Assembly: GCA_910584825.1 (NCBI GenBank)
Contig: CAJUCI010000030.1
Location: forward strand, 1-29,175
Source of the DNA: an uncultured Duncaniella sp.
GTDB lineage: Bacteria > Bacteroidota > Bacteroidia > Bacteroidales > Muribaculaceae
DNA length: 29,175 nucleotides
Reading direction: 5' to 3'
The notes beneath the pieces are model-generated. The model was not told where the DNA came from. It ran no database searches and saw nothing but the letters and a program-made list of their open reading frames with translations. This document shows positions 8,711-16,930 of the stretch, in pieces (within the stretch, counting starts at the first letter, position 1; every line of letters starts with the position of its first letter). The translations under genes were made by a program, and so were the position numbers.

Positions 8711-9151
8711 TTATATTTCGGCGGGCACGCTGTCATAGTCGGCATAGTCATATGAGGCATCATATTCAGCCGGCACATAGCCGGTCTCGTAGAGGTCCTC
8801 CATGAGCTGATACTCGCTCACATCGCCCTGGGTTATCACATAGTCGCTCACGAAATAATCATTGTTGACGGCAGCTGTGAGCACAGGATTGTTGTCAAAC
8901 GACAGGCCGGCAGTGTCGGGACGCATGAGGTCAAACATCTTCATCATGCACCATACGCCCATAAACATGGCTGCGAGATATACGTAGGGACGCATCTTCT
9001 GCCACACACTGCGTGGCATCACGCGTCCGGCAGGCTTCTCCCACTCCCGTTCGGGCAACGATGCCGCCATCCGGGCCGCGAAATCGTCGAAATACCCGTC
9101 AGGAACGGTCATGCCGTCGTTGCGGTTCACTTTTTCGAGTATATCTTTCAT
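8711..9151 (-). CDS. Predicted single-pass anti-sigma factor
   Basis: A 146-residue protein with a short cytoplasmic N-terminal part (motif VPDGYFDDFAARM, common in Bacteroidetes proteins encoded next to ECF sigma factors). One membrane segment lies at about residues 53-70 (RPYVYLAAMFMGVWCMMKMF), followed by an acidic, tyrosine-rich C-terminal domain predicted to be periplasmic. It lacks the HxxxCxxC zinc motif of ZAS anti-sigma factors. It lies between an ECF sigma gene (50 nt upstream) and a Spy-like gene (14 nt downstream). Topology and position support an anti-sigma role; sequence similarity alone would not establish it. Confidence 0.65.
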   Translation of the reverse strand: MKDILEKVNRNDGMTVPDGYFDDFAARMAASLPEREWEKPAGRVMPRSVWQKMRPYVYLAAMFMGVWCMMKMFDLMRPDTAGLSFDNNPVLTAAVNNDYFVSDYVITQGDVSEYQLMEDLYETGYVPAEYDASYDYADYDSVPAEI

Positions 9152-9201
9152 TTCTTGTGTCAGTTAGTTTTTATACTATGACTGTCAAAACTCGGGATGG
9201 T

Positions 9202-9762
9202 TTAGTCGACAGTCGAGAAAAATTGCTCAATTTTTTTCACGGCGAGGTGATATGATGCCTTCAACGCCCCGACCGACGTGCCGAGTATCTCTGACATCTT
9301 CTCATATTTCATGTCGTCATAATACCGCATATTGAACACGAGCCGCTGTTTTTCAGGCAGTGACGCGATGGCTTCGCGCAGCTGACGGGCCAGCTCGTCA
9401 CCGTCAATGTCCTTGTCGGCCTCGATGAGATTGACAAGATGAGACTCCTCGTCGTCAATCGAAAGGCCCTGACGCTTGCGCTCCTTCTCGAGGTGGCTCA
9501 GGCTCTCGTTGATGGCTATCTTGTAGAGCCAGGTCGACAGCTTGGCATCGCCGCGGAAATTCTCGATGTTCTGCCAAGCCTTCAGGAATGTGTTCTGGAG
9601 CAGGTCGTTCGCATCATCATGGCTCTGCACCATGCGACGAATCTGACGATACAACGGCTCGGTGTAGAGCTTAATCATATCGCCAAACGCGGCCCTGCAG
9701 CTCGAGGAATCCCTGAGCCGCTCCACAAGCAAGGTGTCGTCAAGATTTTTCTCCATTGCCAT
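9202..9762 (-). CDS. ECF-family RNA polymerase sigma-70 factor
   Basis: A 186-residue sigma factor. Region 2 is recognisable in NDLLQNTFLKAWQNIENF and STWLYKIAINESLSHLEKER. Region 4, in the last 50 residues (LPEKQRLVFNMRYYDDMKYE, then GTSVGALKASYHLAVKKI), forms the helix-turn-helix for the -35 element. It would redirect RNA polymerase to a stress or envelope regulon. I place the start at ATG 9762 (a second ATG is at 9756). The frame can be extended only through a TTG at 9786 that overlaps the -7 promoter element, so it would lie before the transcript start. The gene heads an operon with a predicted membrane anti-sigma factor and a Spy-like protein, which points to envelope stress. Confidence 0.9.
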   Translation of the reverse strand: MAMEKNLDDTLLVERLRDSSSCRAAFGDMIKLYTEPLYRQIRRMVQSHDDANDLLQNTFLKAWQNIENFRGDAKLSTWLYKIAINESLSHLEKERKRQGLSIDDEESHLVNLIEADKDIDGDELARQLREAIASLPEKQRLVFNMRYYDDMKYEKMSEILGTSVGALKASYHLAVKKIEQFFSTVD

Positions 9763-9783
9763 AGCTGAGCGTGTTGGTGAGTA

Positions 9784-9791
9784 CAAATTTA
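9784..9791 (-). promoter_or_regulatory. -7 element of the ECF sigma operon
   Basis: The minus strand reads TAAATTTG, an exact match to TAnnTTTG. Transcription would start about 15 nt before the ATG at 9762. No convincing -33 element stands at the usual distance, so activation by an alternative sigma factor is possible. Confidence 0.5.
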
Positions 9792-9857
9792 GGGATTATT
9801 CGCCAAATTCGCATCACTTCTTTGCATAATAGATGTTAAGCGATACTCGAAATCCTG

Positions 9858-10379
9858 TCAGTCCGCGCTGCCGAACAGCATCATGTATTCCCGTTCGAAA
9901 TTGGGGGTGAAGACCTCACGGCCCATAGCCTCGAGTATCTCGGTGCGAGTCCAGAAGCGTCCGCCGTCCAGTTCGCCCGTGGGGTGCGGGACAGCGTCGG
10001 TCACGAGCGAGAAGGCGTTGACAAGCTCACGCTCACGGTCGCTCTCAAACACATAACGCTTCAACTCTACAGGCTCATCGCCCGCCGCGGCGATGTCTAT
10101 GCCCAGCTCCTCGCGGGTCTCGCGCGCAAGGGCTGAGGCCACGCTCTCGCCATAGTCGATGTGGCCGCCCACAGCCGTGTCCCATTTGCCGGGCTGGATA
10201 TCCTTCCACAGCGGCCGACGCTGCAGATACAGCCTGCCCTCGCGGTCAAACACGTGAAGATGCACCACGGGATGAAGCAGCATGCTGCCTCCGTGACATT
10301 CGCCCCGCGTGGCGCGGCCCGTCACGCGGCCATCCTCGTCAACGACGGGAAAGATTTCCTGACTGTTGTCACTGTTCAT
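9858..10379 (-). CDS. NUDIX hydrolase
   Basis: A 173-residue NUDIX protein that probably hydrolyses a nucleoside diphosphate linked to another group, or a related pyrophosphate. The complete NUDIX box is at residues 72-94: G72-x5-E78, then R86-E87-T-R-E90-E91-L-G93-I. The N-terminus (EIFPVVDEDGRVTGRATRGE, then LHPVVHLHVFD) resembles the YfcD/isopentenyl-diphosphate isomerase-like branch, so substrate specificity cannot be told. I chose ATG 10379 because conserved sequence begins just after it; upstream in-frame ATGs at 10412 and 10460 would extend towards the tRNA terminator. It lies downstream of tRNA-Glu on the same strand, but the hairpin at 10470-10501 should separate the two. Confidence 0.85.
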   Translation of the reverse strand: MNSDNSQEIFPVVDEDGRVTGRATRGECHGGSMLLHPVVHLHVFDREGRLYLQRRPLWKDIQPGKWDTAVGGHIDYGESVASALARETREELGIDIAAAGDEPVELKRYVFESDRERELVNAFSLVTDAVPHPTGELDGGRFWTRTEILEAMGREVFTPNFEREYMMLFGSAD

Positions 10380-10460
10380 AATCGGTAGAATGATATTGTG
10401 GATTTGAGCCATGCCGTGCACTGTGGGGGGCAGGAGCGGCATCGTCAGTCGCACAGGCAT

Positions 10461-10501
10461 AAAAAAAGTGAAAGTCGGACTCTCCGTAGAATCCGACTTT
10501 C
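10461..10501 (-). terminator. Terminator of tRNA-Glu
   Basis: A perfect 10-bp stem (10470-10479 with 10492-10501, GAAAGTCGGA/TCCGACTTTC) is followed on the minus strand by CAC and seven T residues (10461-10467). It begins 7 nt after the tRNA 3' end. Confidence 0.88.
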
Positions 10502-10508
10502 AGGCTTG

Positions 10509-10581
10509 TAGCGAGTCCGGGATTCGAACCCGAGTCTCCGCCTTGAGAGGGCGGCGTGCTAGGCCTCTACACTAAATCGCC
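10509..10581 (-). tRNA. tRNA-Glu (anticodon CTC)
   Basis: On the minus strand a full cloverleaf folds: a 4-bp D stem (GTGT/GCAC), a 5-bp anticodon stem CCGCC/GGCGG closing loop CTCTCAA, and a T arm with loop TTCGAAT. The anticodon CTC (10545-10547) reads the GAG codon for glutamate. The D and anticodon arms strongly resemble E. coli tRNA-Glu. The acceptor stem (GGCGATT with ACTCGCT) has a G1-T72 wobble and one T6-C67 mismatch; the discriminator base is A. The CCA end is not encoded. Confidence 0.93.
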
Positions 10582-10627
10582 ATTCAGTGGCTTTTCTTTA
10601 GGAATGGTGTCCCTCAGAATTGCGATG

Positions 10628-10658
10628 CAAAGTTAGGCACTTTTCAGATACCGTGCAA
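10628..10658 (-). promoter_or_regulatory. Promoter of tRNA-Glu
   Basis: On the minus strand TTGC (10655-10658) and TAACTTTG (10628-10635) are spaced 19 nt apart, matching the Bacteroidetes -33/-7 pattern. Transcription would start about 40 nt before the tRNA. Confidence 0.75.
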
Positions 10659-10716
10659 GAGTTTCGCCTTATTTTAACACAATTTTAACACTTGGCAAAT
10701 TTTAACATTCCATTTC

Positions 10717-10747
10717 TTGCATCGATACACATTATTATATACTTTTG
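10717..10747 (+). promoter_or_regulatory. Promoter of the pectate lyase gene
   Basis: TTGC (10717-10720) and TACTTTTG (10740-10747) are separated by 19 nt, a good Bacteroidetes -33/-7 pair. It lies about 40 nt before the ATG at 10788, giving a short A-rich leader. Confidence 0.75.
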
Positions 10748-10787
10748 TCAGTTAATAGGAAAAACAAGTAACTATATAATAGATATC

Positions 10788-13097
10788 ATGAAAAAAGTTT
10801 TACTAACCAACTTAATGCTCATACTCTGCCTGCTGATGCCGGGGATGGCTATGGCCCAGCAGCGTGAAGCATTTCCCGGAGCGGAAGGCTATGGCCGACT
10901 GACCACCGGCGGTCGCGGAGGTAAAGTTTACCACGTGACAAACCTCAACGACTCAGGCGAAGGCTCGTTCCGTGCGGCTGTGGATGCCACAGGCACACGC
11001 ACCATCGTGTTTGACGTGTCAGGAACCATATTCCTCAAATCACCCCTGAATCTCCGCAACGGCAACGTGACGATAGCCGGTCAGACCGCTCCCGGCGACG
11101 GCATATGTATCGCCGACTATCCTTTTGCCATAAAGGCCAACAATGTGATAATCCGCTTCATGCGATTCCGCATCGGCGACCGCAACATCGACAAGGCTGA
11201 CTTTAACGCCGACGGTGCTGACGGCCTCGGTGCTCTTGACTGCAAAAACATAATCGTGGACCACTGCTCGGTGAGCTGGAGTCTTGACGAGTGCCTTTCA
11301 TTCGGCGGCAATACCAACACCACCGTACAGTGGTGTATCGTATCGCAGAGCATGAAAAGAGGCGGACACTCCAAGGGCAATCACGGATATGGCGGCAACT
11401 GGGGCGGCAGCGGCGCAAGCTACCACCACAACCTCCTCGCCCACCACGATTCGCGTGTTCCCCGCCTTGGCCCGCGTCCCACAACCCAGCTTGACGAACG
11501 CATGGACATGCGTAACAACGTTATGTACAACCCCGGCGGCAACGGATGCTACGGCGGTGAGGGCATGAACGTAAATATTGTCAACAACTACTACAAACCC
11601 AGCTCGGCAACTAAATCCGGCAGGTATCAGACACGTATAGCCGGAATCGGCATACGCACCATTGACTACTGTCTTGACAAGGCTACTGTAGCATCGCGCT
11701 TCAATGCCATCAAGGGCACAAGCTATACTAAAGCAAATGTAACGTGTGGTGTCAACAATCTCGGCAACTTCATACAAGTAGGCAGCGACCGATATTTCTT
11801 TAACGAAGGCTCTGAGACTGTAAACATCAACGGAACACCCATGACACTCGCATGGAACGCCTATGGTCCCGCACTTCATAAGCTGGGCACATATTATGTC
11901 ACAGGCAACGCCAACAGCAAGAACCCGTCAGTAGCTCAGGACAACTGGACATACGGCATGTACAACCAGATTGACAACAGCTACTCAGAAAATGACAACT
12001 TCTTCACCGCGCAGAAAAAGCAGGACATGAAGATTGACACCCCAATCGAATATGTCTATACCACCACCCATACTGCAGAAAAGGCATATGAGAAGGTGCT
12101 TGCCTATGCCGGTGCGTCACTCAGCCGTGATGCTCTTGACAAAATCATCGTTTCAGATGCCCAGACCGGTAAGTGCACATTCGGCACAAACGGCATTATC
12201 GACAACCAGGATGAGGTGTATTACGGCGCAACCAACAACCTGCCCGCCGGTTCGGCTGACCGCTGGCCCGCACTCGCATCCAAGCCCGCATCCGTTGACA
12301 CCGACGGCGACGGCATGCCCGACGAATGGGAGAAAGCCAACGGTCTTGACCCCAATAACGGCAATGATGGCAAGGTGGTAACAAAGGACGGATACACCAA
12401 TCTCGAGCACTACATCAACTCGCTCGTTGATGAGATTATGACCGCAGGCAACGCCGATGGCAAACTTCTCACAGCCAACCTTGAATATTCCGACCCCGCC
12501 GTAGAGCTTCCCGAGTACGTACCCGGCGAAGACCCCGAACCCGCTGAGACCGACTCTTGGGTTATCGGTTCAGAGACAGCATCCGACACCCCTGCCGGAA
12601 AGTGGAGCTTCAACAACGGCGTAACCGTGACATGCAGCAATGCTACACGCGGATATTCAGCCGGTTCGAAGAACACTGCCAAGTACATTAAGTTTAGCCG
12701 AAACGAGACTTACACAATCGGTCTCCCCGAGGGATATGTCATCACTTCCATCGAAGTCGAAGGCTTTGCAAATGTCGACGGCAAGACTGCATCGTTGAAT
12801 ATTGACGGCAATTCATACACCCTCGTATCACGCACCGAAGCAACACCTTCAGTACACAAAATCGAGCTTGCCAAACCTGCTAAGACTCTTGACATCGCTG
12901 TCAAAGAAAATCAGTCTGCATTCATGGTGACTGTCAACGTGGCCAAGGCTGACCAGTCAGGCATCGAGGACATCGTAATTGACCCGGCTCAGCCCGAGGG
13001 CAACGGCAAGATTTACAATCTGATGGGTATTGAAGTCAAGGGCGAACTCGCTCCCGGCATCTATATCCGCGACGGCAAGAAATTCCTCGTTAAGTAA
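10788..13097 (+). CDS. Secreted PL1-type pectate lyase, multidomain
   Basis: Predicted exported polysaccharide lyase of 769 residues that would cleave pectate (polygalacturonate) by beta-elimination. After the signal peptide (MKKVLLTNLMLILCLLMPGM, ending AMAQQ) the mature protein opens with FPGAEGYGRLTTGGRGG, typical of Bacteroidales pectate lyases. A right-handed beta-helix carries IIVDHCSVSWSLDE, HHNLLAHHDSRVPRLGPRP and MDMRNNVMYNP, which match the conserved metal and catalytic-arginine regions of PL1. A calcium-loop segment, DTDGDGMPDEWE, follows near residue 505. Then comes a beta-sandwich domain of about 130 residues, and finally a C-terminal tail beginning SGIEDIV and ending PGIYIRDGKKFLVK. 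The tail resembles type IX-type sorting tails. No SusC/SusD pair is adjacent, so this is an isolated lyase rather than a full utilisation locus. The ATG at 10788 is preferred because it starts the signal peptide and follows the promoter. Confidence 0.88.
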   Translation: MKKVLLTNLMLILCLLMPGMAMAQQREAFPGAEGYGRLTTGGRGGKVYHVTNLNDSGEGSFRAAVDATGTRTIVFDVSGTIFLKSPLNLRNGNVTIAGQTAPGDGICIADYPFAIKANNVIIRFMRFRIGDRNIDKADFNADGADGLGALDCKNIIVDHCSVSWSLDECLSFGGNTNTTVQWCIVSQSMKRGGHSKGNHGYGGNWGGSGASYHHNLLAHHDSRVPRLGPRPTTQLDERMDMRNNVMYNPGGNGCYGGEGMNVNIVNNYYKPSSATKSGRYQTRIAGIGIRTIDYCLDKATVASRFNAIKGTSYTKANVTCGVNNLGNFIQVGSDRYFFNEGSETVNINGTPMTLAWNAYGPALHKLGTYYVTGNANSKNPSVAQDNWTYGMYNQIDNSYSENDNFFTAQKKQDMKIDTPIEYVYTTTHTAEKAYEKVLAYAGASLSRDALDKIIVSDAQTGKCTFGTNGIIDNQDEVYYGATNNLPAGSADRWPALASKPASVDTDGDGMPDEWEKANGLDPNNGNDGKVVTKDGYTNLEHYINSLVDEIMTAGNADGKLLTANLEYSDPAVELPEYVPGEDPEPAETDSWVIGSETASDTPAGKWSFNNGVTVTCSNATRGYSAGSKNTAKYIKFSRNETYTIGLPEGYVITSIEVEGFANVDGKTASLNIDGNSYTLVSRTEATPSVHKIELAKPAKTLDIAVKENQSAFMVTVNVAKADQSGIEDIVIDPAQPEGNGKIYNLMGIEVKGELAPGIYIRDGKKFLVK

Positions 13098-13114
13098 GCA
13101 CCGCGACCTTAACT

Positions 13115-13205
13115 GAAAAGGGATACAAATAGACATAAGCCTCAACGGCGACAAAAACATTTCGTTTGTTGCTTTTGCGGCTTATGTCTATTTGTATCCC
13201 TTTTC
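13115..13205 (+). terminator. 27-bp perfect inverted repeat after the pectate lyase gene
   Basis: Arms 13115-13141 and 13179-13205 are exact reverse complements across a 37-nt spacer. The 3' arm ends CCCTTTTC, so it can act as a terminator of the pectate lyase transcript. The stem is far longer than a normal intrinsic terminator and shares GGGATACA and GACATAAG words with the element at 21385-21507. Confidence 0.75.
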
Positions 13206-13249
13206 GTCATTTCTATCTCCGGCACACTCCAAATCTCAGCTTTTTTCGC

Positions 13250-13257
13250 TAATTTTG
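13250..13257 (+). promoter_or_regulatory. -7 element for the META lipoprotein gene cluster
   Basis: TAATTTTG matches TAnnTTTG exactly and lies 84 nt before the ATG at 13342. The -33 region (around 13226-13230) shows no clear TTTG. Confidence 0.5.
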
Positions 13258-13341
13258 CATATTAATTGTGTCGGTTCGCACAATCGGCCACGACACAGCG
13301 TTATACATTCATAATTATTATCATTCAATAATCCCCGAATT

Positions 13342-14214
13342 ATGAAACTTATCCAATTCATACCCGCTATCGCAATCATGGCAATGACATCAGGATGTGG
13401 AATCCTCAACAAGAACGCACAAAAGACTCCCGCAGCGTCCACAACTCCCGCCACAAAGGTCGAGACTGTGGAGGTGGCACCTGTAAATGACATACTCAAC
13501 AACCTGACAGGCGAATGGGCCATCGTAGAGGTCAACGGCGAGAAGGTCACCGTCAACGGCGAGAACCACCCCAAGCTCACATTCGACCCCGCCGAGGGTA
13601 TGACCGGCGTAGTCAAGGTCATCGGCTATAACGGTTGCAACTACCTCAACGGCGCATGGAACATCAAGGGCAGCAAAATCACTCCTGCCGGAGAGTTCAT
13701 ATCCACACTCATGGCCTGCGAGGACGCCCCCTACGAATATGCCGTAAACCAGGCCCTCAACGAGGCAGCCGCCTATCAGCTCACCGACGCATCAAACCTC
13801 TCGATACTCTCGTCGACAGGCCGCACGGTCATGAAACTGCGCAAGCACAACCTCGCATACCTCAACGGAGCGTGGAAAGTGACTGAAATCGAGGGCGCGC
13901 CCATATCGGCCAACGTCAGAATTGTCATCGACACTCAGGAAAACAAGGTGCACGGCAATGCCGGATGCAACATACTCAACGGCGACATCATCGTCAACCT
14001 CGACAAGGGTGACGGCATCGAGTTCAAGAATCTCGCAACATCGCGCATGACGTGTCCCGACATCGCCACCGAAAAGGCATTCCTCCTCGCGCTCGAGAGC
14101 GTGTCGACCGCCGGAAAGGGCAAAACTGCCGACACAGCCGTGCTCAAGAACTCGGCCGGTCAGGTGATAATCGCGCTCAAGCGTCTTGCCCCCAACGAGC
14201 TTGTCGACGAGTAA
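13342..14214 (+). CDS. Lipoprotein with two META (HslJ-like) domains
   Basis: A 290-residue predicted lipoprotein. The signal peptide ends in the lipobox MTSGC with Cys19 as the lipidation site. A linker rich in Thr, Ala and Pro is followed by two tandem META/DUF306 domains (about residues 52-155 and 172-280). Each carries the family pattern: IGYNGCNYLNG with STLMACED in the first, GNAGCNILNG with TSRMTCPD in the second. META domains occur in heat-inducible HslJ and in envelope proteins, and their biochemical role is unsettled. The gene is followed after 30 nt by an M24 peptidase and then by the CCA-adding enzyme on the same strand, so co-transcription is likely, though no functional link is obvious. 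Confidence 0.85.
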   Translation: MKLIQFIPAIAIMAMTSGCGILNKNAQKTPAASTTPATKVETVEVAPVNDILNNLTGEWAIVEVNGEKVTVNGENHPKLTFDPAEGMTGVVKVIGYNGCNYLNGAWNIKGSKITPAGEFISTLMACEDAPYEYAVNQALNEAAAYQLTDASNLSILSSTGRTVMKLRKHNLAYLNGAWKVTEIEGAPISANVRIVIDTQENKVHGNAGCNILNGDIIVNLDKGDGIEFKNLATSRMTCPDIATEKAFLLALESVSTAGKGKTADTAVLKNSAGQVIIALKRLAPNELVDE

Positions 14215-14244
14215 TCACCACACCAATCCCTCACGCATCCGACG

Positions 14245-15435
14245 ATGAAAAACGTACAGGAAATGCAAATCATCCTCTGGCCTCGTGACGAATACGAGAC
14301 GAGGCTCGCGAGGATACGCCGCGAGATGGAGGCATCATCAACCGATGCCATCCTGCTCAGCGACAACGCCAACATATATTATCTCACAGGGCGAGTGTTC
14401 GCAGGATATGCCTACGTTCCGCTCAAGGGCATGCCGGTATATTTCGTGCGCCGCCCTGTGGAGCTTGAGGGAGACGGCATCGTGTACATCCGCAAGCCCG
14501 AGGAAATCACCGAGTCAATCGGCATGAGCGCACCCGCCTCGATTGGTCTCGAGCTTGACGTCACCCCCTACTCCACCGTCACGAGGCTCGCCAAAGTGTT
14601 TCCCGGCTCGGAACTGAAAAACGCGTCGCCCGTCATGCGCGCCGTCCGTGCCGTCAAGACCCCTCTCGCGCTCAAGATGCTGCGCGAGTCGGGAGCCAAG
14701 CATACAAGGGTCTACAAGCGCATCCCCGGACTCTTCCAGGAGGGGATGAGCGACTATGACCTGCAAGTGTCAATCGAGCATCTGAGCCGTATGCAGGGAT
14801 GCCTCGGCCAGTTCCGCATCAGCGGCGACACGATGGAGCTGTATATGGGCAATGTGCTCGCCGGACGCAATGCCGACTCGCCGTCGCCCTACGATTTCGC
14901 TATGGGTGGCGCGGGCATGGACCCGTCGCTCCCGGTTGGTGCCGACGGCACTCTCATCACCCCCGACACTACAGTGATGGTTGACATCAACGGCAACTAT
15001 AACGGCTATATGACCGACATGACGCGAGTGTTTGCCCTCGGCACACTCGACCCTCTCGCCGTCAAGGCTCATCAGTGCTCAATCGACATCCACCATGCCC
15101 TCTGCGACATGATGCGTCCCGGCACTCCGGCCAAGGCACTGTGGGAGAAGGCCGAGGAGATAGTCATGAAGGCCGACCTCAAGCCCTACTACATGGGTCA
15201 CCGTCAGCACGCCGGTTTCATCGGCCACGGCGTGGGCATCGAAATCAACGAGCTACCCGTCATAGCCCCGCGCAGCCGCGACATACTGCAGGAGGGCAAT
15301 GTGATAGCCCTCGAGCCTAAGTTTGTGATACCCAAGGTAGGAGCCGTGGGCATCGAGAACACCTATATAGTCCACGCCGACAGCGTGGAGTGCATCACCC
15401 TCGCTCCCGAAGAGATAATCTATTTTGATAAATAA
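14245..15435 (+). CDS. pepP: Xaa-Pro aminopeptidase (M24 family)
   Basis: A 396-residue cytoplasmic metallopeptidase that removes an N-terminal residue before proline. The N-terminal half is a creatinase-like domain (SDNANIYYLTGRVF). The C-terminal pita-bread domain shows the M24 metal ligands in order: Asp in MVDINGNYNGYMTDMTRVF (two Asp, 11 residues apart), His in GFIGHGVGIEINELP, Glu in IALEPKF and Glu in GAVGIENTY. All five ligands are present, so the enzyme should be active. No signal peptide is seen. It starts 30 nt after the META lipoprotein gene, and the CCA enzyme follows after 52 nt. The family and catalytic class are clear; the exact peptide preference, and therefore the symbol, is less certain. 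Confidence 0.88.
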   Translation: MKNVQEMQIILWPRDEYETRLARIRREMEASSTDAILLSDNANIYYLTGRVFAGYAYVPLKGMPVYFVRRPVELEGDGIVYIRKPEEITESIGMSAPASIGLELDVTPYSTVTRLAKVFPGSELKNASPVMRAVRAVKTPLALKMLRESGAKHTRVYKRIPGLFQEGMSDYDLQVSIEHLSRMQGCLGQFRISGDTMELYMGNVLAGRNADSPSPYDFAMGGAGMDPSLPVGADGTLITPDTTVMVDINGNYNGYMTDMTRVFALGTLDPLAVKAHQCSIDIHHALCDMMRPGTPAKALWEKAEEIVMKADLKPYYMGHRQHAGFIGHGVGIEINELPVIAPRSRDILQEGNVIALEPKFVIPKVGAVGIENTYIVHADSVECITLAPEEIIYFDK

Positions 15436-15487
15436 CCCGGACTGTGCTGTCCGGCCATACACCTTTCGGGCCACGCCCCGAACACCT

Positions 15488-16930
15488 ATGATAATAAACC
15501 CGTTAGACAAAGTAACTGCTAAGATAGACACACCACTGTTTCACACCATAGGCGAGGCGGCCGACTCTATCGGTCGCCCATGCTATGCTGTGGGCGGATG
15601 TGTGCGCGACATGTTTCTCGGCCGCGAGTCAAAGGACATCGACTTCGTGACGGTCGGGAGCGGTATTGAACTTGCCGAAGCTGTGGCCAAGATGCTGGGC
15701 AAAGGCACACACCTGACTGTGTTCCGTAACTTCGGCACGGCCCAGGTGAAGCGTCACGCGCTCGAGCTGGAATTTGTGGGAGCGCGCAAGGAATCGTATC
15801 ACCGCAACTCGCGCAAACCCATCGTGGAGGACGGCACTCTTGAGGAAGACCTCTCGCGCCGCGACTTCACGGTCAATGCCCTCGCCCTGAGAATCAACCG
15901 CGAGGGATTCGGCCAGTTGGTCGACCTGTTCAACGGCCTCGAGGATATGGAGGCGGGCATACTCCGCACCCCGCTCGACCCCGACATAACATTCAGCGAC
16001 GACCCTCTGCGCATGATGCGCGCCATACGGTTTGCCACGCAGCTGCAGTTTGAAATCTATCCCGAGACTTTCGAGGCCATCAAGCGCAACGCCGAGCGCA
16101 TCAAGATAATCTCGCGCGAACGCATCGTGGACGAGCTTATGAAAATCATGAACTCGCGCCGCCCGTCCACAGGATGGCAGCTGCTGCTCGACTGCGGTCT
16201 GCTGCAGCTGATATTCCCCGAACTCGCGGCCATGCAGGGGGTGGAGACCGTGAACGGCCGCGGACATAAGGACAATTTCGCCCACACGCTCGAGGTGCTC
16301 GACAATGTGGCCACCAAAAGCGACAACGTGTGGCTGCGCTGGGCCGCACTCATGCACGATATTGCCAAGCCGGTGACCAAGCGGTGGGATGAAAAGGCCG
16401 GTTGGACTTTCCACAACCATAACTTCCTCGGCTCTAAGATGGTGCCGAGGATATTCCGCCATATGCGTCTGCCTCAGGACCAGAAGATGAAATACGTGGC
16501 CAAGCTCGTGGAGCTGCACATGCGCCCCATCGCTCTGGTCGAGGACGAGGTGACCGACTCGGCCGTGCGTCGCCTCATCAACGATGCGGGCGACGACCTT
16601 GAGGACCTGATGACCCTCTGCGAGGCTGACATCACATCGAAAAACCGCGACAAGGTGAAACGCCTGCTCGGCAACTTCGCCCTCGTGCGCGAGAAGATTG
16701 CCGACCTCAACGCGCGCGACGAGATACGCAACCTCCAGCCGCCTGTCGACGGAAACGAGATTATGGCGATATTCGGCATCACCGGCGGCCCTGTAATCGG
16801 TGTCATCAAGAGCGCGATTAAGAATGCCATCCTTGACGGCATCATCGCTCCCAACGACCGCGAAGCCGCCCTCGCGCTGATGTATGAGATTGCCGCCGCC
16901 GAGGGGCTGAAGCCGGTTACTATGGTCTAA
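15488..16930 (+). CDS. cca: CCA tRNA nucleotidyltransferase with HD domain
   Basis: A 480-residue enzyme that adds or repairs the CCA 3' end of tRNAs. The nucleotidyltransferase head is clear: GGCVRDMFLGRESKDIDFV (the GG motif and the DxD metal pair), the following RRDFTVNALAL motif, and DPLRMMRAIRFATQL for nucleotide recognition. The C-terminal part contains an HD phosphohydrolase-type domain (LMHDIAKP, then HNHNFLGSKM). CCA addition fits the local tRNA-Glu gene, which does not encode its CCA. I start at ATG 15488; an earlier TTG at 15425, overlapping the M24 gene, gives an N-terminus without family similarity. The final codons and stop (GTC TAA) lie inside the first copy of a 39-bp repeat. 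Confidence 0.9.
   Translation: MIINPLDKVTAKIDTPLFHTIGEAADSIGRPCYAVGGCVRDMFLGRESKDIDFVTVGSGIELAEAVAKMLGKGTHLTVFRNFGTAQVKRHALELEFVGARKESYHRNSRKPIVEDGTLEEDLSRRDFTVNALALRINREGFGQLVDLFNGLEDMEAGILRTPLDPDITFSDDPLRMMRAIRFATQLQFEIYPETFEAIKRNAERIKIISRERIVDELMKIMNSRRPSTGWQLLLDCGLLQLIFPELAAMQGVETVNGRGHKDNFAHTLEVLDNVATKSDNVWLRWAALMHDIAKPVTKRWDEKAGWTFHNHNFLGSKMVPRIFRHMRLPQDQKMKYVAKLVELHMRPIALVEDEVTDSAVRRLINDAGDDLEDLMTLCEADITSKNRDKVKRLLGNFALVREKIADLNARDEIRNLQPPVDGNEIMAIFGITGGPVIGVIKSAIKNAILDGIIAPNDREAALALMYEIAAAEGLKPVTMV

Noticed and set aside
9763..9786. TTG start extending the ECF sigma factor
   Set aside because: It overlaps the -7 promoter element, so the codon would precede the transcript start; ATG 9762 is better placed.
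10925..10945. Other CACGTG cores (also near 7911, 10251 and 25180) as extra parS sites
   Set aside because: They match only the central hexamer or little more and lie inside coding sequence; the flanking TGTTT/AAACA is absent.
10788..13097. Polysaccharide utilisation locus around the pectate lyase
   Set aside because: No SusC/SusD-like genes, sugar transporters or other glycan enzymes are nearby.
15629..16519. Long open frame antisense to cca (296 codons), and a similar 258-codon one antisense to pgi
   Set aside because: Both lie wholly opposite well-supported genes, have no recognisable domain, and are explained by the GC-rich codon usage of the real genes.
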